Source: Lepisosteus oculatus
Lineage: Eukaryota > Chordata > Actinopteri > Semionotiformes > Lepisosteidae
Assembly (NCBI RefSeq): GCF_040954835.1
Contig: NC_090704.1
Location: 15,092,001-15,156,000 of the forward strand
Direction: 5' to 3'
DNA length: 64,000 nt
Shown: in pieces, positions 1 to 21,500 of the stretch
Position numbering within the stretch: the first letter of the stretch is position 1
Layout of the letters: every line of letters begins with the position of its first letter
Notes under the pieces: generated by a model
The model's input: the letters and a program-made list of their open reading frames with translations, nothing else
Database searches by the model: none
What the model was told of the DNA's origin: nothing
Made by a program: the position numbers and the translations under genes

Positions 1-1363
1 ACTAGTATGCCTCAGCATGTCCAGTACTACCTGAAAGTAGCTTGAATAAAGTCAGAACCTTGAACGAAATCATTTTGACTTCAGCCCAGCAACAAGTGCT
101 AGGGAGGGCTAAATTTAGCAATTTTTTTACAAAAATGCAAAATAAAATCTGCAAAGCTATGTAATACCCAGAATATTTGGAGAAATCTAATTAAAAGTAA
201 TTTACTCATGTATCCTTTGCGAATTAGTTGATTTCTAAGACAGGACTGCCTTAAACTTAAACTGCCTGTTATTTTTCTAAAATATTCTTACATTATGTCT
301 GTTTCTGTGTGCCTGTAACCAATCTTACTGTTGATGTGGAATGCCCCTGAAATGCAGATATTCTCAGTCCTTATGGAGAATGTTTATTTAATTTGTTTTT
401 TGCTTCAGTGTTTAATCAGTGCTATTTTTGTATCTTCTTGTAATAACATTACAAACTAAAGAAATGGCTTGCAATACAGGTCCAAGGGCACTTGCTCCCG
501 TGAGAAACAGCAACCATTCCAGCTTCTCTTGGCAGAGAGAGGTCACCTTGAATCCAAAACCTAAACGAAAACAGAGGAAAAGAAATTAATATCCCAGATA
601 TTCACACAGGGATTAACATACTGTATCTTCTAACATTAACATATCTAGCTATTCAAGCCCTGAAGTGCAGTACCAAAACCATCGTTGTGTTTTCAAGCTT
701 GATAAGGATTTACAAAGTTTAATTTAATTAGACATTTTAAAGTTCACCATGTTTTCTCAATTTCATACTGCACAATTTATTGGAATTCCATGGCTCACCC
801 TAGTTTATCTCATAACTCTGCCAACCTAGGTTGCTATTTTTATTATTTGGTACCACTTTGCATTTCAAGTCACATCTGTATTGACTTGTAGTTCCAGTGT
901 TTGCTGTTTTTAAAAATATGGTTAATACTGCATTAAGACAACACACAATGTCCTGGACTAGGAATTTATCTACACATGACAGGTGTGGGCAAAGTCTTGT
1001 TTTATCTGTTTATTATGAGAAACATAAGAACATTTGCCTGTGTTACTTTAAAAACCTTAACTGTTAGGGATTTTCTTCACAAAAGCTTGTAATAGAAATT
1101 GCTAAATATTAGGTAATATTATACATCAACCAGTAGAAGCAAATGTATGTGACTGGATTGTAATGAGACATGATTTCATATAAAATACTTTTCCAGCAGG
1201 GTCAAATTGTGAAGGCAGTATGACCAAAGAGCATAAGCAGGATTGCTTACATGCACCATCGAGTTTCAGTGCGTGGAGAAACACAGGCCTTTCCTAGTCT
1301 GATATAAAAATGTTTAGGTTCTCTTTCATTCAGATGAGTTACAAATATTCTCTTCTTTTTCAG
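1..1363. other. Intron sequence upstream of first visible SLC1A7 exon
   Basis: AT-rich, with no recognised exon, repeat or RNA gene. By position it is an SLC1A7 intron, since the preceding EAAT5 exon is not seen here. Confidence 0.6.
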
Positions 1364-9282
<7,919 letters not shown>

Positions 9283-10930
9283 GTGCTGCCAAGGCAGAGA
9301 CTACAATTCACGAGCAACACCCATGGGAGAATTCTGTCGTGTGCTTTTTTTTCACTCCAGTTTCTCTCAATTTTGTATTAATTTTTTTTTGCTTTTTGTA
9401 CAAGCGCACTGCATTGTCACATGCTTGCATGAGGCTGGGTGTCTGTGTGTGTGTGTTGGGTGAGAGTATTTCTTGGGAAGGCAAGAGACAAATTTCAGAA
9501 CAAGAGGAGGTCACTTGGCCTTTCTAGTTGGTTTTCTTTCGCTAGAAGCAAATCGCAGCATCTGCTCCTGTTGGCCACAGAGATGAGAGAACCAGAGCGA
9601 CTGTCTGCTTGGGAAAGAGAGCTCAGCTAGAACTGTTACTGTCACCAGCTGGTGGAGAAGAAGAGTTATGAACAAGAAGTTCAAGACATTCAGTTCTCAG
9701 AGTTCTCTTCACTCAGGTCAAAGGCATACTTAACGGAAGGCAATGGCAGGAGGTACTACAGAAGCATCATTGTCTTCTGGTTCTCCAAATCCATTGTGCA
9801 GCTACAGTACTGGTCAGAGTCACATGCAATCAGAATTCACTGTATTCTGCTTCCTCTTGGCCGATGTTGTCTACGATGTCTCAGGGTCTTCATAACAAAT
9901 GCTCTTTTATTGCTGTTGTGGGTGATGTGGTCTTGTTATGTGCGCAGGTGTGAGAGTACCATCAGTGTGTGTGTGGATGTGGATGACCAAGCTGGTTTAC
10001 ATTACCATTCCTGAGTGCACTGTCCCTGTTTGAACACCCCTGTTTTGAGCCAACCTGGACTACATACAAACAGAAAGTGCAGACTATTTTGTTCTCCTTG
10101 ATGCTACTGCATTTCCTGCCCTTTTGGTTTTTGTTTTATAAGTTTTCTTATTTAGCTTTTTTGCTCCCACTGGAAACAAGAACCCTGGAACAAAGCACAC
10201 ATCTGCAGATGCCAGAACCTAATGTCAGGGAGTGTGCCCCAGAAATTTTTGAACACCCACACTGCCTGCAAGCTCCTTCAATATATAGATCTCATCTTTC
10301 TCTGTCATTGTCTGTCTTTTTTTGCAAGACTTTTTTATTACTTTATACCCCAGTGTCTGACAGATTTTGCAGTTTAAGCTTCAGGAATTCTTTCAAATGA
10401 TTTCCTGCACAAGCTCAGAAAAGAGGAATGCCCAAACACCAACATATGGGATAAACAGTATAGATTTTGAATACAGTGTTATCATATTTATGGGATGTCG
10501 TGTTTTTTTGCACTGGATCTACAATGCATGGAGGAATACCACTTGTCTCACCTACACAGACTGGGTAAGAGGTGACCACTAGCACATCAGAGGATACTGT
10601 TGGACAGAGATAAAACAGACTCTGCCTTGGGTCCATAATTCCCCGAAGATGGCTAGTCTTTGGTCTTCGCTATTGTCCCAAAAGGTAGTGTATTCCCTTC
10701 AGTTATTCTATTTTCCAACACATGCTGCAGTGTTGATAGCCCAATTTTATTTTTTTCCTTTATTATTAGTGTATTGTTTTATTATCACTGTTCATGAACT
10801 TACAGAATCTGCTGTGCTTGGTGTGACAGAGATCTCACACTTTTCAGTACTCGAGCTGGATGATTATTATAAGGTGGACTAACCACCTACTGCAGTTCAC
10901 CTACAAAATAAATATTCAGTTCAGTAATGC
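9283..10930 (+). other. SLC1A7: Probable 3'UTR of SLC1A7
   Basis: About 1.6 kb after the stop codon with no further open frame of interest. An AATAAA hexamer stands at 10907-10912. The end point is inferred; no transcript data are available. Another AATAAA-like site near 11.1 kb is an alternative. Confidence 0.5.
10907..10912 (+). promoter_or_regulatory. Candidate polyadenylation signal of SLC1A7
   Basis: Canonical AATAAA, 1.6 kb after the SLC1A7 stop and before the first SINE. Confidence 0.45.
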
Positions 10931-11402
10931 CTTGGATTAAAGCTCTTGTAGAAATGTGACAATTCTACAATTCAAATAGAAATTTTTCTGCCTTGTTTGA
11001 AGACAAGTCAATTAACTTTTTTGTCATAAACTACATAATATTTTAAAAACTTGTGTAACAATTCCAGCGACTACATTCTGCCATCACTTGCATTTAAAAT
11101 TAGCCAACTGAATAAAATCAAAATGTCCCTCTTTAAATATCTATATTATACAAAGAAATTCAAGTCAGCTAGTTTTGGTTACTTTGCTCTTCTGCAGTGC
11201 TAAGTTTAAGATGCACCTAAAAAGCTGGTACAAATTATACTATGAATGTGAGAAAAAAAGAAAACCTCATGATACTTCTTTACAATAGCAGATCTTACAG
11301 CACAATCCTTGATTACTTTCATTGATGGTTTAGCATTGTTATTTCAGAGACATTCTCCCTGACATTTAATCAATGTTGTATTTAACGTCAGCTATACTTT
11401 TG

Positions 11403-11649
11403 TAAAATCACTTTATTAACCCTTTACAATTTCTTGCATGAGGAGTTTGTCTTTTCACATACCCCAGCTTGCTCTCCATGAAACACACAGATAGGGAGAG
11501 ACAGATCAGCTATTGTACAGTGCCTCTGGAGCAGTTGGGGTTAAGGGCCTTGCTCAGGGACCCAACGGAGTAGGATTCCTCTGCCGGCTGCGGGATTTGA
11601 ACTGGCAACCTTCCAGCCACAGGCGCAGATCCTGAGCCACAGAGCCACC
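11403..11649 (-). repeat. tRNA-derived SINE (family A)
   Basis: Read on the minus strand: a head GTGGCTCTGTGGCTCAGGAT (A-box-like), a B-box-like AGTTCAAATCC, a central CTGAGCAAGGCCCTTAACCC, then CATGGAGAGCAAGCTGGGGT and a tail ending TTAATAAAGTGATTTTAC. The same family occurs at 44244-44534 and 51007-51285. Confidence 0.85.
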
Positions 11650-11671
11650 GCTCTGCCCATGAACTAATAGC

Positions 11672-11743
11672 TGACCTTGAGGTGATTTGAACACGCAGCC
11701 TTCGGATCTGGAGTCAGAAACGCTACCGTTGCGCCACACCACA
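11672..11743 (-). pseudogene. tRNA-Trp(CCA)-like sequence, degenerate
   Basis: On the minus strand the internal part follows eukaryotic tRNA-Trp: TGGCGCAACGGTAGCG (D arm/A box), CTGACTCCAGATC with CCA anticodon, and GTTCAAATCAC (T arm/B box). Against it: the seven bases at the 5' end do not pair with the 3' end, and there is one mismatch each in the anticodon stem and the T stem. It is probably a dead copy or a SINE head. It sits 22 bp from the SINE at 11403-11649, in the same orientation. Confidence 0.7.
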
Positions 11744-11749
11744 GCTTAA

Positions 11750-14700
11750 TAAGCTATACTTATCAAGCTGATCTGTCAGGTCATTTAGGGAATCACAGGT
11801 ATATTAAATTTGAGGTAATTGAAATAAACAGCAGCCCTCTCTCAAGGAAAAAGTAGTTATGTATTTCGACTTGCTTTTAAGCCAACAAAGAACATATTCC
11901 CAAATGCAAAGCTATAAAAAAGAAGATGACTTCATCATTCAGAATGCGCTGCCAAGCTGTTAAACTGAAATACAGCATTTCATCACCCTTTTATGCTCTA
12001 ATTTCTAAAAAGAATACAGTCAAGTTAGCAAACATTTCTTTTACAAACTTTAACAGTGAGTGACTAAACTCCTTCTTAATGTTTGCCCAATGGTGCTGCT
12101 TGCCTTTCTTTATGTTTAGAAACTATTACTCAGAATCTAGCAACGTTGTTCTTTGTACCCTGTCAAAATGTTAGTCTTTCAAGGGCCGTTATCTCCTGCC
12201 AGCAAACACACTGAATCTTGGTGACCTCTATACAGATCGTCTACTTATTAATGGGAAGAAAGACAGAATGTACTCATGTATCCCAATTTCTTTGTGATGT
12301 GGGTCCACTTATGGGGCATACAGTATGTACAATACTCTATTGGGAGAGGTTTCTGGAACAGTGTGGCCAGAATTTTCCAACTCTTATTCTCTGTGGACTG
12401 GCAAAACAAGAAGAAAAATCTTCTAATGATCCACTTCCTGAGTGCGTTGAACTCTAATGTCACCTTACTCCTACTCTGCCTTAAAGAAAAACAGCATGAA
12501 AACAGCACAAAATCAAAGCGTGAGGAGCCACAAAATAAAGGGGTGACACTGCAGCCCAACACGACAGAACAGAAATATGCAGTGCTGCCAGTAAAGTCAA
12601 GAAAATCATGGGAAAACATGTTGGGGAAACAAACGGGGTATATGTAATTATAAAAAGTATATTGTAATTTGTATTTACTGTACAAACACCGTCTATGATT
12701 GCAGTGTCTCTTTTTTGTTCTTATCAAAAGCCATTGTTATTGTATCATCCAAAAACTATTTAAAAAACATAAAACATCAACCATTTTGAATGAACACAAA
12801 CATTTACTGATAGTACAAAAACCATTAAAGGTACTGTGGCATATAGGGTTCTTTTTTACATCACTTGCTTATTCACTGGGTTAGACATTCATTCTTTTCC
12901 TATTATTTGTCTGTGTGTTGTGTCGGCTGAAGTTTGCAGAAATGCTCTATATAGTATATGAAGAAACAAACTCTGTAGGAAATGACCTCATGGAGTTCTC
13001 CTGCCCTTCAGAAGAACTTTTAGTTCAGACCTGTCATTAAAATTAGCATTTTATTCCAGAATTGGGCTAACATTTAGTCTATATCTCCCTGGATCTGAAA
13101 GAACTATATAATTCTTGTCCATTTGTTTTATCTCTTCAGTCCCAGAAGCACTGGAAGTGAGGGCAATGTCTGCCAGGAGAATCATTTCAATAAGTAAATT
13201 ATTAATTTAATTAATTAACAGATTTCAGTTCAAACACAAAACAGGAGATGCTGAAGTCTCAAAGGGTCAGAAGTAGGGAGCCCTTAATTTGTAATATTCT
13301 TTAAGATGGAGGAGTCTGCATTTATGCATGTTCCAGAAGTAGCACTCATTTACTGTAATTAAAATTCTTGAGATTCTTTTATTATTCATATTTAATAATG
13401 ATGCCTCAGAGCATCTTTGGAATTGGAATAACTATGAATTTGGCCTTGGATCTCCACTGCAAAATAAACCTTGTGTGTAGTATATTCTAGTAAAGTAAAA
13501 GCTCACACTGTGAGGCTGACAAACAACATGCTAGTTCAGCTGAACCCTCTGAAACCCTAAACAGGTTTATTTCACTGTAAATCAGCACCTACAAGACTGA
13601 TGTGTACATTCTAAGTGTTACATATCAAGGAACAAAATAATTAAAAACCCTAGAGATTTTGTTTCTCTTAGTAGTTAAGAAAAGAAGGAACCTATCTGCT
13701 TGTCATAAGAATGAATGCTTTGTACATCAATACAATTGCTGGCTTGTGTTTTTATTTTTGAACAATTGAATTTCTTTCTGTTAATACCCCACATCTTCAG
13801 ATTATAAATAAAATCATCATTTTATATTTGTTCTGAAGATGTTCCTTATTCATCACTATGGTTATGTTGTCCTATGCAGAGCCATAGCTGTCCCAGGCTT
13901 AATTGTGACTTTGCTAATCTTCCTTCACCCTGTAGTGCACAGCAAAGACAAGGCATCTCTCTCTCTCTCGTGTTCCACAGTCCATCAAATAATTTATTGT
14001 GTAATAGCATGTTCAACATAAATGTGAACGTGAGATACAATGCTTCTTCTATAGTGTTTGGTGAAGGAGTATTTCCATATAATGAATCATAAAAAAAATA
14101 TAAACTTTATCTTCAATAAGAGAAGTGAGACATATTCAGAGTACTAAACTTAAAGCGAAAGTTAAAAAAAGAAAGCAGCAGAGACATCTCTAGCTGCACA
14201 AAATAAGGTGCTTGCATTGAATGATGCAAAACAAGCTAAAAGGATGCCAAGGCTGAACTTAAAGCCAGTTAACGTGTGCGAATAGAGTCAAGCATCATAT
14301 CTGAAATGCTGAAACGTGCAAGCACAAGTGATTTCTGACAAAGCGCCTCCTCTTAATTCCACTGATTCGGGTACTGAATAACACTGGTTGAATTCCTCAT
14401 GTTCTTCAAGAGAGGCAGGCAGAAGTCTTGAATCCAATCACAGAAATGTCTGCAGCTTTTAGATCGACAGTGCTGGCTTGGATTCCCCTCTTCTGTCACT
14501 GGCTGTTCTTTAAGCAATTGAAAACCAGTCCAAGTAGAGTTTTCAATTGGCTCATCACTTTGATGACCCCCAGATGACAAGTATGCTATTTTGCTAAGTA
14601 TGCTAAGAAACTGCTGCATTCTAGGATTACATGTGGTGTCCATGAACACATGATGCTGCACGTGATGCAGAAAAAAAGAACATGCAAAGGCAAGGGAATG

Positions 14701-15343
14701 TAATGGCATTAACAACAGTAAGAAAAGCGAAGCCAAATGCAACATATTTGGCATCCTGCACCAAAAATCAGTCTGACTTCTGCTCTTGTAACACATTTCT
14801 GTTTTACAGTCTTCATTTCTGATTCGTTGCTAAATTCTTGTCCTTTTCATTTTTTCTTCTCATGATCATTGCATTTGAAAAAGAACGGGAAAAATATGTT
14901 GGAAAAAAAATCTGGTATCCGTGTTCCTTTTTCAGCTCGACAAGTATTGCAGATGCTGCGCTCAAAACATCGGCTTATGCAAATCTTCAGTTTCTCCTTG
15001 AGGAGATGCTGAATGTCGGCCCCATTTGGCATCCAGATGAGGAGATGAAAGGATGAATTTCTTGATGTAAAAACTCTGGCACAAAGTGGGTAAAACTTCT
15101 CTAATGTTCTCTTTGTTAGTATTCTCCCACTTTCCAAAGAGAATGGACATAAGTGTATCTGTGACATGTTTACTGGATCTGTTACTTTAGAAGTCCGAGT
15201 GATGTGGAGGTCCTCACTATGGTGGAACGAAACAAGCAAAGTAGATGCACAAAAGGCTCCATCCTGTCTCTTCTACAATTAAGAAAGTAACTGGGAATGG
15301 GGTTAGCGGAAGGTGTCTGACCGGTCACTTCACTAGCAGTGGA
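11750..15343. other. SLC1A7-PODN tail-to-tail interval, probably including PODN 3'UTR
   Basis: No conserved coding exon recognised. Two minus-strand open frames next to PODN (14353-14796, 14847-15239) probably lie in its 3'UTR. A minus-strand AATAAA (TTTATT on the plus strand at 13751-13756) could end the transcript. Confidence 0.4.
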
Positions 15344-15500
15344 TTACTTGTAATCCTCCTGGCCTTCCTCTTCCCCTCCATCCTCCTCTTCCTCTCCCGG
15401 GATGAAGCTCTTCGAAGATGAGCCGATGTCCAGCACCTGCAGGTGCTTCAGGCTGGCAAAGGAGCTCTCCTGCACGGTGTTCACAGACAGTCGGTTAAAC
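15344..15500 (-). CDS. PODN: PODN coding exon 9, acidic tail and stop
   Basis: Encodes [32 protein letters not shown], then the acidic tail [16 protein letters not shown] and TAA. The order (last LRR, then Glu-rich tail) matches podocan. Confidence 0.93.
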
Positions 15501-18500
15501 CTGAGAAGAAACAGGTACTGGGTTAGGGTTAGGATTACACTTCACTGTAATGGAAAAAGAGAAGGGGAGCAGGAACAATACACCTCTACTGTCCTGCACA
15601 CTACAGCTCTCTTAGAAATAGAAACAGGAATGAAAAGGCAAAAGTGCTGAAAAAATATTTTTACCACATTGAAAGCTCTGTTTACCTATATTTAAGCACC
15701 AAACAGCCATATTCATTGGAAATTAATTGCATTTAGACAAAAAAAATAAAATAAAAAAAGATCTGAATGTCCTTATTGCAGACTGGAATATTCTTAATGA
15801 ATTCTGGTGTATGGATCTGTATTTCCTATCTGCCAAAGTCTCTTTAAAATGATACTTACCCTTGACCCATTCTAAACCTAAACCTCTACATATTACAAAC
15901 TGGTACTGGTAAAAAGACTATATACAGTAATAAAACCGTAGAATCTCCTTTAAATGATTTTTAATAATTACGGCTTTAAAAGCGTATGCTTGGGATATTT
16001 GTCTTGTTTGGGACAAGACAATGAACGTAATATCACAATATAATCAGATTAAATGAAAACAGTTTCTTATAAGATATAAGTAATATCTTTTATATACGGT
16101 ATGTTGTAATAGAACGGTAGACAGAGACAAGATGGAGGTTCTTGTGTGAGCCACATTGCCCAAAGAGCAATGACCTTGTAGGGTGACATTTAAATCCAGG
16201 AAGCGGAGACTTCCAGTATCAGTCAACATCTGCTGTCTGGGAAGAGAGCAGATCCTCTGTTATGTGTTTTCACCAAAGGGAGAGAGAGAAGGAAGGATAT
16301 TCTGTCTGACTGACCGACAGATCTTGAAACCATGGAACTTATGGTTTTAGAAGAGTCAGACTTTTTGAATTAATTACTCTTTTAGGGTTTTGAAGCCAGT
16401 AAGGAGTTTAGCTACTCGGCAGTATTATTAGAAAGGAACTTGGAAAAAGTCTAGTGTAAAGCTCAAAGAGGAGCTTAGATTTTGTTTTGTGCTCTGAATA
16501 TCATCTTCTTCACTCTGTAAATAAAGGATAAAAATCCTTTTCTTACCTAATAGCTGTGGTTGTGCATCTGTTTTCTCTGAGACCTGCTCATTCAAAGATC
16601 CTATTATTATCCCCCCAGAAAAGCCACAAGCATATTGATCAGTTTGTATGACAATTACTAAACCAAGCTCAGCAATATACTTGAGAACTATGGAAGATGG
16701 TAGAACAAAAATATGTGATTTTCTGGATGTAGAAAACAATCCTTAATATTTATTTTAAATAATCCTTACACCTATATACTGTAGCACTAGGGAATAGGGA
16801 CTCTCCACCACCATCAAGTAGTGCAGCGAAAAACTCATGAAGCCAATTCATAGAGGGTGATTATTAGGAGGCCAAGATTTGGCTGGGACAGACAGGGGAA
16901 ATTTGGTCACAACACCTGCATAACACCCCTACTCTATTCGAGAAATACTGAAATGATTTTTTCTTCACATAGTGAGTTGGGATTTTTAATGACCACGGAG
17001 AGTTAGAACCTCGGTTTTACTTCTCATTTGAAGAACAGTGCCTTTTTTCCATATAGTGTCCCCATCACTCTACTGGGGCATTAGGACCTCCACACAGACA
17101 AACACCTCTTCCAGCAACAACCTTCACTTTCCCAGGAGGTCTCCCATCCAGGTACTAGCCAGGCTCACACCTACATAACTTCAGTGGGCAGCCATTTGTT
17201 AGTTGCACGGTGATATAGCAGCTGGCACATTAATATTCCAATCCATTATTGCAAAAAATTGCATTTCGCATCCTGAGCAAAAAGAAGGAAAGTTTTTCTG
17301 CTTCAAATACGCCCAAGGATGGAATCATAAGTGTCTCAGGAATTATTGGTGTTCTCATGATGACTCTTAAAAATGGGGATGTTATTTTTCTTTCAGAAAA
17401 TACAATCACCAGTGCTGAAATGACTGCTCATGAAAAAGTGCTAGACCTTTTCAAAATCACTCAAAGAATAACGCCCCCACAGAAATAAAATAACAACAGG
17501 CTTCAGTGGCTGCCACTTATAGTACATTTTACAAAATTTGTTCAGTTTTTCTTTTTAAAAGAAATCCAAGGTCTAAGGCAAAACCAACTAACCATATGGG
17601 TAAGGCAGGAGATTTTGTTCTGGAACTCCACACAGCAAATCTCCAAAACATATAAATAGACAGTTTCATTATTGAAAATATACAAGACATGTAGAATTCA
17701 TCAGAGATTCATGGCTGAAATGTGCCCTCTTTTTAGTTTTTAGATGATAAATTATTTGATTTAACTTATGGAGTAAGTCCAATTTGAGGAAGATTCCAGA
17801 GCCTGACCAGGATGGAACATGAGATTTCAGCCACCTTGGAAGACTCAGGGAGGGTAAGGGCTTACCTGAGGAAGATGCCCTTGATGTTGGGCGTACTCTC
17901 GAAAGCGCTCTCGGACACGGTGCTAATGCGGTTACTCTGCAGGTACAGGTACTCCAGAGATTCCGGCAGGTCAGAAGGAATGTGGGTCAGAAGATTCCTG
18001 GACAGGTCCAATGTCTGAAGCAAACACACAAAGTAGATTCTTAAATCCAGCAGGGTTCTTACAGGGAAACATTATCCTCCACAGTCCTGAAGCTGATGCT
18101 TGTTTTTCTGTATCAACCCTGCTGTCTGCTTTTACATTTCGGACATTAAAACAGATAGAAGAACTCGGGTACCTTCTTAGCTCCAACAGTTACAGACAAC
18201 TGTAGTACAAGTGGGGCTTTATAGCCCAGATATGACTAATTCATCTGTACTGTCATTGTCTGGATTTCCAAATAAAGCACAGAACTGTTCAATCTCCACC
18301 AGGGTGAGGTGACTTTATGTCTGGCCAGTGACCCTTGTAAACACATCTGTGAGTTTGCAGTATTATATTTAACAGTTCTTACTGTACCTGCCTCTCATGC
18401 TTCCACTCAGGGCTTTGTATTGTGAGAAAAATGAGTATGTGGTCTGTCAACATCCCAGGAATCTGTTTACGTTTACATTATTTATAATCTACTGGCACAT

Positions 18501-21500
18501 TGCTTAACTCCAAAAAATCAACTTAACTAAATCAAAAAGATGTACTGAGGCAGTTAAAGGGGAACACACTGAAACACCTTCTACCTTCTAGTAGCTATAG
18601 CAGAGTGTGGAGGTGACAAAAGTCATGGACTGTGCAAAGAAAGAATGACCCCAGTGCCAACTGCCCCCACTCACAGTGAGACTGCTGAGCTCCTGCCAGG
18701 CCCCCTGGTAGATGGAGTTGATCTTGAGCTGGTTGCTGCTGAGGTTGAGCTCACGCAGCTTGGTCATGCCGCCGAGAGCGCGATCAGGGATAGTGACCAG
18801 CTGGTTGTCCTTCACCTTAAGGATCTGCAGACTCCTAGGCAGGCCAGCCGGGAGGCTGTGGAGCTCGTTGCCCGAGAGGTCCAGGGACTCCAGCAGCCGG
18901 AGCTTGCGGAAGGCCTCGCGGTGCAGGCGGGGGCTGGTGAGCTTGTTGTAGCTAAGGTTGAGTTCAGTGAGGGTGTACAGCATGGCCAAGTCATTGCGGT
19001 TGATCTCCAGGATCTGGTTGTGCAGCAGCATGAGGGTTTTGGCACGACGGGGGAGCCCACGGGGCACGCGCTCCAGCTTGTTGTTGTACATGTGCAGCGT
19101 GTGCAGCTTCTTCAGGCCCTGGAAGGCCAGCGGGTGAATGGAGCGGGCCCGGAGCCTGTTGTTGTGGAGCAGCAGGTACTCCAGGTTGCGGATGGGGGTC
19201 AGCGCGTCTGCTGGGATGCTCTGGAGGGAGTTCTTCTCCAGGTGCAGAAGTACCAGGCTGCGAGGGAGCCCCTTCGGTACCACGGTCAGGTTGTTGTTAG
19301 ACAGGTCCAGGTACTCCAGGCGGTTCAGGTTGCTTTGAAAGAGACATGAATTAATACAAACACTGTTGTTCTAAAAGGAACCTTCCGGAAACGTGCTTAG
19401 AGCCACACATCCGATCAGTGCACCCCCTGACCTTAGCTCTGCCATTGTGATATTTGTTCTCTCATGATTTCCTCTTTTTAATGAATGACGATGTCTCAGG
19501 TTATGAAGCCATCCTGTGCCTTTAGCAGACAAACATTCCTCAGCTTCTTATCAACTTATATGCTTCCTGTAAAATGCTTATCTTTGCAGGGCTTCATCCT
19601 TTATTTTGGTTCATTTGTATCATTTATTTCAAACATGTTGAGTGGTGTCCATATTTAATAAAAAAGCACAAAAAACAAGAGACTCACAAAAAGTCAAAAA
19701 GCACTTTGCTGTTTATGGTAAAACATGGCATAATAAGCATTGATAAGCAATAAGTTAATAAATACAATTTATGAGTTGCCTTATAAATGTCTGGTTATCT
19801 GCATTTTCTTACACAGATAACACAAATATCACGTATGTTGTTAGCCTGGGGACCTGGGTCAGTATGCAGGCTGCAAAAAGATCAAATGTATAGCATAATT
19901 GTAGTTTGAAATGTAAAAAAAACTTTCTTCAACTGAAATGTTTTTTTCTTCACTTATAATTGGTTGACAGTTTTGAAGGTGGGTACAGTGGGATGGGTCT
20001 CCAGTTAAATTTCAGGAAGTCCTATGTACATTTATTCTTTCAGTAATGGGTTCCTGAGTTCAACAGTGAACTTTTACTCACCTGAAAGTCTCATTGTCCA
20101 TGCCATCGTTCCTCAGGAGGTTGTTCTGTAGGTACAACTCCCGCAAATAGGGCAGTTTGTCAAAAGCTCCTTTAGGGATCCTCTCCAACTTGTTATTCTG
20201 TAAAATAATTAAGAAAGGTATCGAGACACTTGGTTGGAGCACAGCAGACATTTTTGTAAAATATTACCTCCCTCACCCCCCAACTACAACCTTGACAGAC
20301 TGGAATATGTGTTATTTTAAAATTTTATTTTGGTACAAACTGGATTGCCAAGCGTGCATTCCTACACTTATCTGCACTTATCTAGACATTTCTTTAAATT
20401 CCCAGTGATCTCAGGAAACTGTGCCAACTCCAAGCTGAAAAGAACATTCCCACCCATTACTGCTTTGTCATGGTGTGTCAGCCTTCATATAATGTAGAAT
20501 TATATTCTAGATTCTCCTAGGATAACAATATCCTGTAACATGTGCCTACTGTTTAGCCATTACCAATATACTGGGCTATTTTATTATCACAGAAAAATAA
20601 GATGCTACTTATAAAACATATTTATTATCACATGCTATTATGCTTGGATTTAATTTTCAGACATTCTTCCAACAAGAGCTGTTAAATCGCTATACATAGG
20701 AATGGATGCAGCATCTAGATGCAGTGGAGTACAAATTGAAAACGTTTACCCATTGTTTGGTTTCAAAGTGAGCTGGCGCCTCTCAGGTAAGTATCACTGA
20801 ATTGTGTGAATTTACACTAAAGCAGCCAGCTTTAGAAAAACTCCAGGTCTCCAGCTCTGTGTACCTTTAAGTGGAGGCGGTAGAGGGCAGAAGGCAGGTT
20901 CTTGGGCACGAATCTGAGGAAGTTGCTGGACATGATGAGGATCTCTAGGGCATCAGAGCCATTGAACATCTGGTCAGGAAGGCCAGCATCAGTCAGCTTG
21001 TTGTTGTGAAGATACACTGACCTGAATCAAGCATAATGTAGGCCCAACACACAGAAGCAGAGAGGGGGGAAAACATTAAAAGCTGAGAAGACCCAACATA
21101 TCTTCACTCCAATCAGAATGAAACAACCTCTCTTCTTATTAAGCAATGAAAAAAACAATAATAAGCAATAAACCCATGCACACCACAATAGAGCTATTTT
21201 TCCACCCACAGTGACATTCTACTTGAATTTATATCAACTCAGATTTTAACACTCACATTTACAATAAATGCATATCTTTAAAAGAAAAGCTGACTTTGCA
21301 CTCTTCTGAACAACTGATCTACTTAGCATAATTTCCCTCTCAGAGTTTTGTGACAGCTGTCAACGAGATACTAAAACACAAGTAAAGTCTTTACTTGAGA
21401 TGTGGCTTCTGTCCAAAGGTATATGGGTAGATCTTGGTTAACTGGTTGGCTGCAAAGTCTGCGCTGACCAGTGAAGAGGGCAGAGACTTGGGGGCAGTAG

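Noticed and set aside
12248-12727. 159-codon minus-strand frame between SLC1A7 and PODN
   Set aside because: Overlaps another long frame on the plus strand, has no recognisable domain, and has AT-rich intergenic composition. Probably chance or an old repeat.
17249-17488. 79-codon plus-strand frame in a PODN intron
   Set aside because: No domain, no splice context, and adjacent to a SINE; judged chance.
18645-19349. 234-codon plus-strand frame opposite PODN exon 7
   Set aside because: Val/Gln/Glu-rich product produced by reading LRR codons backwards; not a gene.
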